This document shows positions 1 through 10,909 of a stretch of DNA of 64,000 bases, piece by piece. The number at the start of each line of letters is the position of its first letter. Position 1 is the stretch's first letter. Location of the stretch: NCBI RefSeq assembly GCF_010119245.1, contig NZ_WNKG01000009.1, positions 218,400-282,399 of the forward strand. Reading direction: 5' to 3'. The position numbers and the translations under genes are program-made. The notes beneath the pieces are model-generated. The model ran no database searches. It had not been told where the DNA came from and was given only the letters and a program-made list of their open reading frames with translations. Origin of the DNA: Cyclobacterium salsum (GTDB lineage Bacteria > Bacteroidota > Bacteroidia > Cytophagales > Cyclobacteriaceae).

Positions 1-543
1 TTTTAAGATGGCTTTGATGGTGACTTGTTGAATTTCAGACAATTCGTAAAACATTAGTTGGGGTATGGCGATGTCATAATCACTTAATTTCACCTGGAAT
101 TCGGCTTCCAGAAGCACTTCTGATGCAGAAATTTTGGTTACCTTTCCAGGTATAACCAAGTCTTTTTCCTGACCATGTATTTTAAAGGTGCCCACCGCTT
201 TTACCATCACTGGTTGATTTAAATTTAGCTGCCCCGATTCTTCAAATTTTCCAGAAAATTCAGCAAAGGGATATTCCTTTGTCTCCAGGTAGTTTTCACG
301 CATGTGGCGGTCCCGCAACCCGATGCCTGTCTCCAGGGTATTGAGGTCAATGTAGAAATCAAACGTGTTGGTATCGAGATCCAAAAGCCCATTGAGCTTT
401 CCGGACTCGCCGGTAAATTCGTTCAGGGATGCGGAGGATAAAAAAACCACTTCCCCGGTTTCTGTCTGGTACTCCTGAGCCAAGGCCTCCTCCACCAGAA
501 GCAAGTAGACCAAGGGAAGTAACCATAACCGCTTCCAACTCAT
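1..543 (-). CDS. YceI-like domain protein, exported (3' end outside window)
   Basis: The minus strand reads open from an ATG at 543 to the window edge (181 residues, C terminus missing). It starts with a hydrophobic signal peptide ending near ALAQ, followed by a YceI-type beta-barrel: a segment on suppressing residual structure (LNEFTGESGKLNG), then DLNTLETGIGLRDRHMREN, a close match to the YceI core (T-G-x-x-x-R-D-x-H-M), and EYPFAEF. YceI proteins are periplasmic lipocalin-like barrels that bind isoprenoid-type lipids. The start codon overlaps the stop of the upstream Rieske gene (ATGA), so the two are probably translationally coupled and may act together in the periplasm. The family call is strong; the ligand is unknown. 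Confidence 0.85.
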   Translation of the reverse strand, partial: MSWKRLWLLPLVYLLLVEEALAQEYQTETGEVVFLSSASLNEFTGESGKLNGLLDLDTNTFDFYIDLNTLETGIGLRDRHMRENYLETKEYPFAEFSGKFEESGQLNLNQPVMVKAVGTFKIHGQEKDLVIPGKVTKISASEVLLEAEFQVKLSDYDIAIPQLMFYELSEIQQVTIKAILK

Positions 544-1073
544 GATAAAGTGATTTTAAGATGATCGTCCTCCCGACTTATGGGATAAGCAGTCAGGGGC
601 CGGGTAGCTGGACCGTTAACCACTTGTCCGGAAGCATCAAATCGGGATCCATGGCAGGTACAGGTAAAAATCCGATCCCCAAAAGTCCAGTTTCGATCAC
701 ATTGGGAATGCGTACATACGGAGGTCAATGCACTGAATTCCCCCTCCAGATTCACTACCAGCAACTGGGCTTCCCGAATTAGCATCCATCCACCTGATGC
801 TGCCAGGCTTTCGTTTCGTGCCAAATCAATGGTTACCCCTTGCTGATCAATCTGGATTCCATTTTTGTCTTCGTCCCCATCACTATCGGGGAGCATGTCT
901 TCCGCTTCAGTGCAGCCTGTAAAAAACCCTATTCCAAAAACGGCCATCCCCGAAAGCAAACCTGTTTTCTGCAGAAAATCCCTTCGGTTTATTTCCAGTC
1001 TTCCTTGTTTTACTATTGGTCTCTTTTCCATAATCCTTATTTTTTGGCTTCGCATTCTATGCTTTAGAGCCAT
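540..1073 (-). CDS. Rieske [2Fe-2S] domain protein, exported lipoprotein-like
   Basis: 177 residues. The Rieske cluster ligands are visible: C120-x-H122 (SVCTHSQC) and C138-x-x-H141 (FTCTCHGSRFD), followed by the typical GPATRPL loop. The N-terminal region has a twin-arginine-like RRDFLQK (30-36), a hydrophobic stretch and a possible lipobox FFTGC (C54), so the protein is probably exported and may be lipid-anchored. An acidic linker (LPDSDGDEDKNG) precedes the domain. Internal starts at M6 or M15 (1031) are possible; M15 still keeps the twin-arginine signal. The stop overlaps the start of the YceI gene by 4 bases. Likely a small periplasmic electron-transfer protein; its partner is not identified here. 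Confidence 0.88.
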   Translation of the reverse strand: MALKHRMRSQKIRIMEKRPIVKQGRLEINRRDFLQKTGLLSGMAVFGIGFFTGCTEAEDMLPDSDGDEDKNGIQIDQQGVTIDLARNESLAASGGWMLIREAQLLVVNLEGEFSALTSVCTHSQCDRNWTFGDRIFTCTCHGSRFDASGQVVNGPATRPLTAYPISREDDHLKITLS

Positions 1074-1381
1074 TTACGAGCTGGACCGTCTGTGCGGATT
1101 GAATCCGATACGATATAATTGAAAAACAAATGAAACGAAGACCTGTAAACTCAGAATTAGATGGACGATTATTCAGATTTGGTAACATCAGCCAGAAGCC
1201 ATGTTTCGGTAAAAAATAAAATCAGTAATTCGTATAGGATTTTTTCAAGCGGTAAAAAAAACAACTCCGGAAGTGCCCCCGATTTCAAGCCCTGACCGGC
1301 ATTTCCTTACGCCGCACATCGGTTTCCATTGCAAATGTCCCGGGTACCACCTATTTTAAGGCATCCAAAGACTATCCACCC
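1074..1381. other. Intergenic region between divergent genes
   Basis: About 300 bases between the Rieske gene (minus) and the next plus-strand gene. It must hold the promoters for both directions, but no convincing TAnnTTTG box, RNA gene or terminator was recognised. Confidence 0.5.
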
Positions 1382-2362
1382 ATGAAGTGTTTCCCTGCTA
1401 TTTTGATGGCATTCCTCTTTGCGCTAGGTGATTGCACCTTGGCACAATCGGGCCCATCCCCTGTCCTGCCTGATTTAGAGCAGTCCTTTGAAGCATTAAG
1501 CAGTACCCCTACCCGCACCGTTACCCTGAAAAATAACCTTGAATTTGAGTCAGAAGGGGGGCACCTTCAGGGCATTCAAAGGTATGGCGATGCAACACTT
1601 TTTATGAGTGGAAGTGCTGAATCGAAAAGTTACCTGGTAGCGGCAAACCTCAAACGGGAACAAACCATGGCCATCAATGGGCTGATGAATTCCCCTTTCC
1701 GGCACGCCGGAGGATTTCAGGTTTTCGACCATTACCTTGCGGTAGGAATTGAGGACAATCAAAAACGAAACGTATCGGTTGTACAAATTTATGATCTGAA
1801 TTCCCGAAGACCCTGGTCTAACCCGGTGTATAGCGTGAAACGAACCGGCGACTACCAACGAGTAACCGCAGGAGCCGTTGGACTAACCGCCTACCGGCAA
1901 AAAATTTGGCTGCTGGTGGCCAACTGGGACAGTAAGAACCTGGATATATACACCTGCCCGGAAGCTGAATTTTTCCGGGGAACCGGCGATTTTACACTTG
2001 AATTTAGTATTGACACGGATACAGAAGCCCGAAGTTCCTGGTCAGATACGGAATGGTATTCCTATCAAAACATAAACTTGTTTACCGATCAGAAAGAGCA
2101 GCTATACCTGATAGGTACGACCAAAATTAACGACGGTAAACAGGTTGCTGACCTGTATCAACTGATATTAGAAAACTCACCTGCCCGAATTCGTAAATTG
2201 TCCAGCAAGTTTTTTTACCCAGGAAAAACGGTTGATTTTAAGGCGGCCGCAGGTTTGGTGGTGACGGCCGATGGCTATTTGGAACTATTGGCGGCTCCTT
2301 ACCAGTTGGAAGGTGAGACCAGAATTGAGGTGTTTTCCCAATCTCAACGGCCTGCAAACTGA
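1382..2362 (+). CDS. Exported protein of unknown function, probable beta-propeller-like
   Basis: 326 residues with a signal peptide (MKCFPAILMAFLFALGDCTLAQ). No family was recognised. The sequence is rich in short beta-strand patterns with repeated loops (for example FQVFDHYLAVGIEDNQ, KIWLLVANWDSKNLDIY, EQLYLIGTTKIND), which suggests a propeller-like periplasmic or surface protein. It stands alone between a minus-strand Rieske gene and a convergent esterase gene. Start chosen because the signal peptide begins directly at this ATG. Confidence 0.6.
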   Translation: MKCFPAILMAFLFALGDCTLAQSGPSPVLPDLEQSFEALSSTPTRTVTLKNNLEFESEGGHLQGIQRYGDATLFMSGSAESKSYLVAANLKREQTMAINGLMNSPFRHAGGFQVFDHYLAVGIEDNQKRNVSVVQIYDLNSRRPWSNPVYSVKRTGDYQRVTAGAVGLTAYRQKIWLLVANWDSKNLDIYTCPEAEFFRGTGDFTLEFSIDTDTEARSSWSDTEWYSYQNINLFTDQKEQLYLIGTTKINDGKQVADLYQLILENSPARIRKLSSKFFYPGKTVDFKAAAGLVVTADGYLELLAAPYQLEGETRIEVFSQSQRPAN

Positions 2363-2478
2363 TTAGCTGGCGGTAATAACAGCCTCCAGGAAAGCGCTAT
2401 TAGGCTATTTCCCTTCTAAAAACCCGTCGCCAAACCAACGACTTAAAGGACAAAGTTGCATTTCCGATCGGAAAAAGC

Positions 2479-3324
2479 TTAGTCGATTTCTTTCACAAAA
2501 TCCCTTACCCAGCGGAAAGCCCTTCCGGGAGTATAAAAAAACTGCACCATCATGGGGATATGCCTTTTGTTCTTTTGAACGTTATAATTTGGATTCGGTA
2601 CATGGTCCCTGTAGTCCTCCATAAACCGATCGGTACCCTCCAAAATACTGGAATAGGTCTTTCCACCCATCATTATCAGCATGGGCGGCATGTCCCCGTG
2701 TAGGTGATAAATGGGTGAGGTCTCTTTCCATATCTTGGGGTCATTTGTAAAGGTTTTCAAATGAGAGGTTCCCGGCTCGTAATTTTGATTTACCAGGTAA
2801 TGGTACATATCCAATCCCGCCGCATCAATCAAGGCCGCCCCCGCCACGGGACTTTCTACGGCTAAGCTGTCAAAATAAATGTCCCTAACAGCTACGAGTG
2901 CCGCCAGATGACCTCCCGCCGAATGCCCCGAAACCACAATCCTTTCCGGATCCCCACCATAGTCCGCAATATTGGCAGCCACCCAATCAAGGGACTTGGC
3001 AGTCGCCAGCGCCATGGCCTGGACCTGGTTATCAGGACTTAACGGATAATCTATGATGACCGTCACAATATTCCGCCGGGCCATGCGCCTGCCAAAAAAC
3101 CCGTACCGCTCCTTGCTCCCTGAACGCCAGCTACCGCCATGGATAAACACCAGAACCGGTAGGGGCTGCCTGGTTTTTTGGGGGGCAAAGATGTTGAGTT
3201 GCTTTTCGGGCAATGCTCCCAAAAATCCCTCCTCCATATAGGTTATGTTTTCAGAAACGGTGATCCCTTTGAAGGAACAGGAAGCCGCCAGAAAGAGCAG
3301 CATTACTGAAAGATACTTTAACAT
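2479..3324 (-). CDS. Alpha/beta hydrolase (BD-FAE/carboxylesterase type), lipoprotein
   Basis: 281 residues. Lipoprotein signal with lipobox LAASC (C16). The oxyanion HGG motif (62-64, FIHGGSWRSGS) and nucleophile elbow GHSAGG (S135) are the signature of small esterases of the alpha/beta hydrolase 3 / BD-FAE type; the histidine is likely the one in KRHIPMM near the C terminus. The acid residue is not obvious (LIMMGGKTYSS occupies the usual site). It probably hydrolyses acyl esters, possibly on carbohydrates, at the periplasmic face. A TAnnTTTG box lies 26 bases upstream. Monocistronic and convergent with the preceding gene. Confidence 0.85.
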   Translation of the reverse strand: MLKYLSVMLLFLAASCSFKGITVSENITYMEEGFLGALPEKQLNIFAPQKTRQPLPVLVFIHGGSWRSGSKERYGFFGRRMARRNIVTVIIDYPLSPDNQVQAMALATAKSLDWVAANIADYGGDPERIVVSGHSAGGHLAALVAVRDIYFDSLAVESPVAGAALIDAAGLDMYHYLVNQNYEPGTSHLKTFTNDPKIWKETSPIYHLHGDMPPMLIMMGGKTYSSILEGTDRFMEDYRDHVPNPNYNVQKNKRHIPMMVQFFYTPGRAFRWVRDFVKEID

Positions 3325-3350
3325 GATTTCTGTTTATTAGTTAACTTTAA

Positions 3351-3358
3351 CAAAAATA
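3351..3358 (-). promoter_or_regulatory. Candidate -7 box for the esterase gene
   Basis: The minus strand reads TATTTTTG, a full match to the Bacteroidota -7 consensus TAnnTTTG, 26 bases upstream of the ATG at 3324. No clear -33 TTG was assigned. Confidence 0.5.
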
Positions 3359-3487
3359 GTCGGGCCACTTCCTGACAGGTTAAGGTGTGATTTTTATTTT
3401 TAAGCGAAATAGAGGCGCATATCCTGATCCTTTTCCTTTCGATGGTTCGCCGCTCAAATGTAACAGATCAATTGTAAAACCTTACGA

Positions 3488-4606
3488 ATGATACCCACAA
3501 AACGTATTAAATTTCAGGACCTGCAGGCAGTTAATGGTCGTTTTGAACCTCAATTAAGCCAACGCATCCTGGAAGTGGTCCACAGCGGACAGTATGTGGT
3601 AGGGGAACAAATCCGGCAATTTGAAAATGAATTTAGTGCTTTTATTGGAACCAGCCATACCATCGGCCTGAGCAATGGAACCAATGCCCTGGAACTGATT
3701 CTCAGAGCATACCTGGAGATGGGACGCATTCAAAAAAACGATGAAATACTGCTACCAGCCAATACCTTTATTGCTACCTTTCTGGCCATTGTCAATCAAG
3801 GCCTGGTGCCTGTGCCGATAGATCCGGAAATTCCTTCCTTCCTGCCGACAGCCGGGGCCCTGGAAAAAAAAATTACCTCGAAAACCAAAGCGATGGTGAT
3901 GGTTCACCTCTATGGAAGAACCGCTTATTCCAAAGGGATTGCCTCCCTTTTAGAATCTCAAGGCATGCTATTGATTGAGGACAATGCCCAGGCAGTTGGA
4001 AGCCGGTTCGAGCGGAGGAAAACGGGTAATTTAGGCCATGCAGCTGCCCACAGTTTTTTCCCAACCAAAAATCTGGGGGCCCTGGGAGATGCGGGAGCCG
4101 TTACTACCAATGATCCGGAATTAGCTTCCATCATCCGGGCACTGAGGCATTATGGAAGAACGGGAAAGCATTGTTATACCTATGCCGGTACCAATTACCG
4201 AATGGCTGAAATCCAGGCGGCTGCACTGCGGGTGAAATTACCCTACCTGGATCAGGACAATATACGAAGGATGGCTTTGGCAAATAATTACTTGAGCAAC
4301 ATTAGCCATCCCGACATACTTCTTCCAACGCCCGAAAACCAGGATTTTCATCATACCTGGCATCTTTTTACGGTCTTGACCAAAAAAAGAAAGCTCTTGG
4401 CTTCTTACCTGGACCAACAGGGCATCGAGACGGCCGTTCACTATGCCACTCCTCCTCACCGTCAGCTTGCGCTCAGAAAGGGCATGAGCCCCGGAGCCTT
4501 ACCTGTAACGGAAAAAATCCACCGGGAAACCCTGAGTTTGCCACTCTATCCAACACTCTCAGATGACAATATCCGGCATATAATAACAAGCATCAATAAC
4601 TGGTAA
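3488..4606 (+). CDS. DegT/DnrJ/EryC1/StrS aminotransferase (nucleotide-sugar type)
   Basis: 372 residues, the normal length for this PLP family. Conserved features: the substrate/phosphate region SNGTNALELILRA (62-74), the Asp that contacts the PLP ring in IEDNAQA (D165), and the Schiff-base lysine in FFPTKNLGALGD (K194). These enzymes transaminate keto-sugar nucleotides (for example dTDP-3- or 4-keto-6-deoxyhexoses) for surface polysaccharide. No other nucleotide-sugar gene is adjacent, so the substrate cannot be named. The stop lies 2 bases from the stop of the convergent photolyase-like gene. Confidence 0.9.
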   Translation: MIPTKRIKFQDLQAVNGRFEPQLSQRILEVVHSGQYVVGEQIRQFENEFSAFIGTSHTIGLSNGTNALELILRAYLEMGRIQKNDEILLPANTFIATFLAIVNQGLVPVPIDPEIPSFLPTAGALEKKITSKTKAMVMVHLYGRTAYSKGIASLLESQGMLLIEDNAQAVGSRFERRKTGNLGHAAAHSFFPTKNLGALGDAGAVTTNDPELASIIRALRHYGRTGKHCYTYAGTNYRMAEIQAAALRVKLPYLDQDNIRRMALANNYLSNISHPDILLPTPENQDFHHTWHLFTVLTKKRKLLASYLDQQGIETAVHYATPPHRQLALRKGMSPGALPVTEKIHRETLSLPLYPTLSDDNIRHIITSINNW

Positions 4607-4608
4607 TC

Positions 4609-6072
4609 TCACCTCCAACGCAGGGACAGGGTGTGTCTGGCTAAGATTCGTTTGGCCTCTTTTTTTACATCCGGGAGGGATTGCGCCTTCCAGATTTTTT
4701 CTCTCGCCAACCTTGCGGCCTTTTCCGGATCCATGATTGGAAAAGGATAGGTATCTCCCAAGGTAAACCCCGCCATTTGCCCCTCAATCGGGGGCGTTTT
4801 CCATGGTTCATGAAAATAGGGAAAGGGCAGCGAGGCCAGTTCCGGTACCCATTTTTTTATAAAAACACCCTCAGGGTCATGATCTCCGGACTGTTTTATC
4901 GGATTGTAAATCCGCACCTGGTTGACTCCCGTCACGCCAGCCTGCATCTGTAATTGTGGATAGTGGATCCCCGGTTCAAAATCCAAAAATAACTGTGCCA
5001 AATGATCCGCTCCCGCTCTCCAGTCCAGGTTCAAATGATGCGTTAGGAAAGACACCAACATGGCCCTCATTCTAAAATTCACATAGCCTGTCTGTATAAG
5101 GCAACGCATGCAGGCATCCACCAGCGGGATACCTGTTTTTCCCATTTTCCAGGCCTTCAGCCACTCGGGATTTTCCTCATAACCGTAGTCCATAAATCCC
5201 TGGTTGATCGGTTCAAATTCCATTCTTTCTTCCATTTCAAATTTTTGAATGAAATGGCAGTGCCATCTAAGCCTGGATTGAAAATTCCGGATCGGTCCGG
5301 TACATTTGCCCGCCTTTCGCAAGGATTCTGCTGCCTGAAAGACCTGCCTTACCGAAAGGTTTCCCCAGGCCAGGTAAGGGGATAACCGGGAACAACTCCT
5401 CCGGCTCGCTTCCGGTTTACTGATAAAACGGCTATAGTTTTCTACCCGCCCTTCCAGGAAACTTTTAAGGTATTGATGCGCTCGGTTCTCCCCACCTTGC
5501 TGCAGGGTAAAGGGAGAATGCTTCATCCAGTCTAAAGGTTTCTGCATCATTGAAATTTCAGAAAAATCGGGATTCAGGAAATCCCCCTTTTCCCAGGCTG
5601 GATTTTCAAGAGATCGATTCATAAATGTTTCCCATTGAGCAGACCAACCTTTCCGGTTTTTTCTACCACGCTGAACGCCATTTTGTTGCCATTCCTGCCA
5701 GATGACCTTATTCACCTGGCAGAAACGTTTCACTTCCTTATCCCGCTGATAGGTAATCGCTATGCCTGTTTCCTGGTGCGAAAACAATTTATTCAATTGG
5801 TAGTGCTGTTGTATTTGCTCAAAGGCAGGAATGACTTCCTCATGGAATAGGTGGATTTTGCCCCCCACTACCGCAAGCGATTGATTCAGGTCGACCAAAC
5901 TCTCATAGATAAATTTCCAATGGCGGATATTGCTTTGAGACGCCCGTACTAAAGAAGGTTCTACAAAATAGACCAGCAAAATGGGAAGCCCCTCTTCAAG
6001 GGCATGCTTCAATGGTGCATGGTCTTTAAGCCTAAGGTCTCGTTTAAACCAAACCACATTGATTTTTTCCAT
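4609..6072 (-). CDS. Cryptochrome/DNA photolyase family protein with altered Trp triad
   Basis: 487 residues from the ATG at 6072 (MEKINVVWFKRDLRL); a start 18 bases upstream is possible but the family normally begins with this strand. The N-terminal alpha/beta antenna domain and C-terminal helical FAD domain are both present (GKTGIPLVDACMRCL, FLTHHLNLDWRAG, RIYNPIKQSGDHDPEG). Aligned by eye with E. coli photolyase, W359 is kept (DWRAG), but W382 is Leu374, W384 is Met376, W306 is Gly and the FAD N5 contact N378 is His370 in the stretch IHYPQLQMQAGVTG. It is thus a divergent subfamily; photoreduction and repair activity cannot be assumed. Divergently transcribed from a DUF2805 gene. Confidence 0.88.
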   Translation of the reverse strand: MEKINVVWFKRDLRLKDHAPLKHALEEGLPILLVYFVEPSLVRASQSNIRHWKFIYESLVDLNQSLAVVGGKIHLFHEEVIPAFEQIQQHYQLNKLFSHQETGIAITYQRDKEVKRFCQVNKVIWQEWQQNGVQRGRKNRKGWSAQWETFMNRSLENPAWEKGDFLNPDFSEISMMQKPLDWMKHSPFTLQQGGENRAHQYLKSFLEGRVENYSRFISKPEASRRSCSRLSPYLAWGNLSVRQVFQAAESLRKAGKCTGPIRNFQSRLRWHCHFIQKFEMEERMEFEPINQGFMDYGYEENPEWLKAWKMGKTGIPLVDACMRCLIQTGYVNFRMRAMLVSFLTHHLNLDWRAGADHLAQLFLDFEPGIHYPQLQMQAGVTGVNQVRIYNPIKQSGDHDPEGVFIKKWVPELASLPFPYFHEPWKTPPIEGQMAGFTLGDTYPFPIMDPEKAARLAREKIWKAQSLPDVKKEAKRILARHTLSLRWR

Positions 6073-6111
6073 ATCCCGAAAACCATACACGGAAAAAAAA
6101 GTTTACAACCC

Positions 6112-6393
6112 ATGAGCGATCGCATTCACCTTTCCCCCGAGGATACAGACCGGGTCATTGAAATGGCCTGGGAAGACCGGACCCCTTTCGATGCCATCTA
6201 CCAGCAATTTAACCTCCCGGAAAAAGACGTAATCAAGCTTATGCGCAGGGAATTAAAGGAGAGCTCTTTCCGAATGTGGAGAAAAAGGGTACAAAACAGA
6301 GCCACCAAGCACCAAAAGCTTAATGCAGCAACTGGAAACACTCGATTTAAGTCAACCCGCCAAAAGAGCATTAGCAATAACCAGATCACCTAA
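6112..6393 (+). CDS. DUF2805 / TIGR03643 family protein
   Basis: 93 residues from ATG 6112 (MSDRIHLSPEDTDRVIEMAW); the reading frame is open further upstream but that part overlaps the photolyase gene's start. The core DRTPFDAIYQQFNLPE plus KDVIKLMRRELKESSFRMWR is the small helical DUF2805 domain, resembling a helix-turn-helix with a basic tail (KRVQNRATKHQ). Function unknown. As I recall, members often sit beside photolyase/cryptochrome genes, as here (divergent, 39 bases apart), so a light-response or DNA-binding role is a reasonable guess but unproven. Confidence 0.82.
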   Translation: MSDRIHLSPEDTDRVIEMAWEDRTPFDAIYQQFNLPEKDVIKLMRRELKESSFRMWRKRVQNRATKHQKLNAATGNTRFKSTRQKSISNNQIT

Positions 6394-6415
6394 GCTTTGC
6401 TCGGATGGCTCCACC

Positions 6416-8605
<2,190 letters not shown>

Positions 8606-10711
8606 TTGAAAGTGATTTTAAATTTTAAACTATTTTTTCTGACCGCCACCACTGCAGCCGTATTGTGGTCACATTTTTCTTTCGGTCAAAGAGAAGCGAT
8701 TGATGCCATCAAAACCAAAATCGATTCGATAGAAAACAAAGAAAATTTCACGCCTGACAAGCCCTATATCGATTTTATCAATCAGTTGGCAGAGCTATAC
8801 TATAATTTAAATCCTGACAGCACTTTCCTTTTGGGAATGAAAAGCCTGGAAGCCAGCGAAAAGGTGGAATACACCGAGGGTATCATAGATGCTTATCGTA
8901 ATATCGGTGCTTATCATAACCTTCGTGGTGAGTACGAACAGGCCATGGGGTTCTTTGAGGAAGGCCTGCATTTATCCGAGAAAATCCAGTACTGGCGAGG
9001 CATGGCCAATATAAACAATAGTATTGGCCTAAACTATTACGAAAGGGGGCTTTTGGAGGAGTCAGTGACGGCCTATCTCCGGGCGCTGGAAATTAAAGAG
9101 CAACATTTGTCAGAAAACGAGCAAAGTAAGACGCTCAGCAACCTTGGGTTGGTTTTTTTGGATTTAGGGGACTTTGAGAAGGCCTTGAGCTACCACAATA
9201 GGGCATTGGAAATTCGCAAACAAATCCAAAATGTACCCGGAATGGCCTATTCGATGGCCAATATAGGAGAGGTATACAAAGAAAATGGAGCACTGGAAAA
9301 ATCGCTTCAAAACTATCAGGCTTCCCTGAAAATTGGGGAGGATATAGACAACAGGCAATTGGTTTCCGTTTGTCACTTTAACATAGGGGATATCTACCTG
9401 GAGCAGGAGAAATTTGAGGAGGCGCTTTTTCATTTTGAAACCGCCCTGGGGCTGGATACAGAAAGAAATGACAAAGTAGGCATCTCATACGACCTGTTAG
9501 GAATCGGCGAAACTCAAATGAAGCTGGGAAACCTAACTGCGGCCAAAAAAACTATTGAAGAAGGTCTTGAAGTGGCACTGGAAAGCCATTTGAAAGGGGA
9601 GGTACAAAAAGCTCATTTGCTGCTAAGTGAACTGTACGAAGGAGAAAACAATCCCTCAAAAGCCTTGTATCATTTTAAATTGCACAAAGCTTATCAGGAC
9701 AGTATTTTGAATGAGGGCACAAAAGTAGAAATTCAAAAACTCACAACCGAATACGCGCTGGCAAAAAAGGAAGCCGAATTTCTTCAGGCGCGGCGGGAAA
9801 CAGAGCTTCGAAATGAAGCCAGAATGGAACAGCGACTACGTACCGGAGTGACCATCATTCTGGTAATTCTGTTGGTTGCCTTTTTTATTGCACTACGATC
9901 AATCAAGTCTCAAATAAAAGCCAGGGAGACGGTCACCACGCAGAAAAATGAGTTGGAGAAACTGAATAAAAAAATCTTACTGCAAAAAAATGAGATCGAA
10001 AAAGTAGCTAACCAAATGTTCGAGGTTAACCAGACGAAGGATAAATTATTTAGCATCGTTGGCCATGATTTGAAAAGCCCGATCAACAGCCTGAAAGGGC
10101 TCATGCAATACGTAGTAGACGAAAAACTGACCCAGGAGGAGTTTCTTTTGGTGTCTGCACAATTGAGAAACGAAGTAGAACAGGTTCATTTCACCTTAAT
10201 TAACCTGCTCCACTGGGCCAAAGGACAAATGAAAGGCATCGTTACCGACACGGAAAAGGTATCCATCAATAAAATTCTAAAGGAAATAATGAGTCTTTAC
10301 AAACCGGTATCGGAGGCGAAAGACATCAGCATCGCCGATAATCTCGAAGCCCATACGGACTGCCTGGTAGACCGTGAGCAATGCAACCTGATTTTGAGAA
10401 ACCTGATCAATAATGCGCTAAAATTCACCAATCGGGGAGGTAACATTTCTATCACTAGTAAAAAGGTAGATGATTCCTATTGGGAAATCTCCATTCAAGA
10501 CGATGGGATAGGTATAGATCGTCAGACGCTGACCAAAATATTTACCCCGGCCTTTAAAGAAAAAAACCGGTATGGAACGGCCGGAGAAAAAGGTACCGGA
10601 TTGGGGCTTCAGTTAACCAAGGACTTTGTCAAAATCAATGGAGGAGATATTCATGTAGAAAGTGAGTTGGGTAAAGGAAGCACCTTCACCTTCACCTTAC
10701 CAATCGCCTAA
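8606..10711 (+). CDS. TPR-containing sensor histidine kinase
   Basis: 701 residues. Order: signal peptide (ending near SFGQ), about eight tetratricopeptide repeats (roughly 60-380, e.g. AYHNLRGEYEQAMGFFEEGL), a transmembrane helix (about 413-435), a coiled coil, then HisKA with the phospho-acceptor H487 (FSIVGHDLKSP) and an HATPase_c domain (NLINNALKF, DDGIGID, GTGLGLQLTKDF). The TPR part is periplasmic and the kinase cytoplasmic. No ATG fits the signal peptide: the start is TTG at 8606 or GTG at 8612. No response regulator is adjacent, so it is an orphan kinase. Confidence 0.92.
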   Translation: MKVILNFKLFFLTATTAAVLWSHFSFGQREAIDAIKTKIDSIENKENFTPDKPYIDFINQLAELYYNLNPDSTFLLGMKSLEASEKVEYTEGIIDAYRNIGAYHNLRGEYEQAMGFFEEGLHLSEKIQYWRGMANINNSIGLNYYERGLLEESVTAYLRALEIKEQHLSENEQSKTLSNLGLVFLDLGDFEKALSYHNRALEIRKQIQNVPGMAYSMANIGEVYKENGALEKSLQNYQASLKIGEDIDNRQLVSVCHFNIGDIYLEQEKFEEALFHFETALGLDTERNDKVGISYDLLGIGETQMKLGNLTAAKKTIEEGLEVALESHLKGEVQKAHLLLSELYEGENNPSKALYHFKLHKAYQDSILNEGTKVEIQKLTTEYALAKKEAEFLQARRETELRNEARMEQRLRTGVTIILVILLVAFFIALRSIKSQIKARETVTTQKNELEKLNKKILLQKNEIEKVANQMFEVNQTKDKLFSIVGHDLKSPINSLKGLMQYVVDEKLTQEEFLLVSAQLRNEVEQVHFTLINLLHWAKGQMKGIVTDTEKVSINKILKEIMSLYKPVSEAKDISIADNLEAHTDCLVDREQCNLILRNLINNALKFTNRGGNISITSKKVDDSYWEISIQDDGIGIDRQTLTKIFTPAFKEKNRYGTAGEKGTGLGLQLTKDFVKINGGDIHVESELGKGSTFTFTLPIA

Positions 10712-10821
10712 CCCTCGGGGCATTAATTCTTCCAGGGTAAATTGCTAATTTGAATTTTTTTCCCTTTATTTATTTAGAGAGTTGTGTTAGACCAAAAACC
10801 ACCCTGTTATTTTCAAACTAA

Positions 10822-10852
10822 TTGACAAACGCGGTTTTCTCAGTTAATTTCG
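10822..10852 (+). promoter_or_regulatory. Candidate promoter for the four-helix-bundle sensor gene
   Basis: TTG at 10822-10824 and TAATTTCG at 10845-10852 (seven of eight matches to TAnnTTTG) are 20 bases apart, which fits the Bacteroidota -33/-7 arrangement. The ATG follows at 10910. Confidence 0.5.
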
Positions 10853-10909
10853 TGCCGCGGGCGTTTATTAACACCGCAAATCCAAATAAATAATCTAAAC
10901 CCGAATGAA

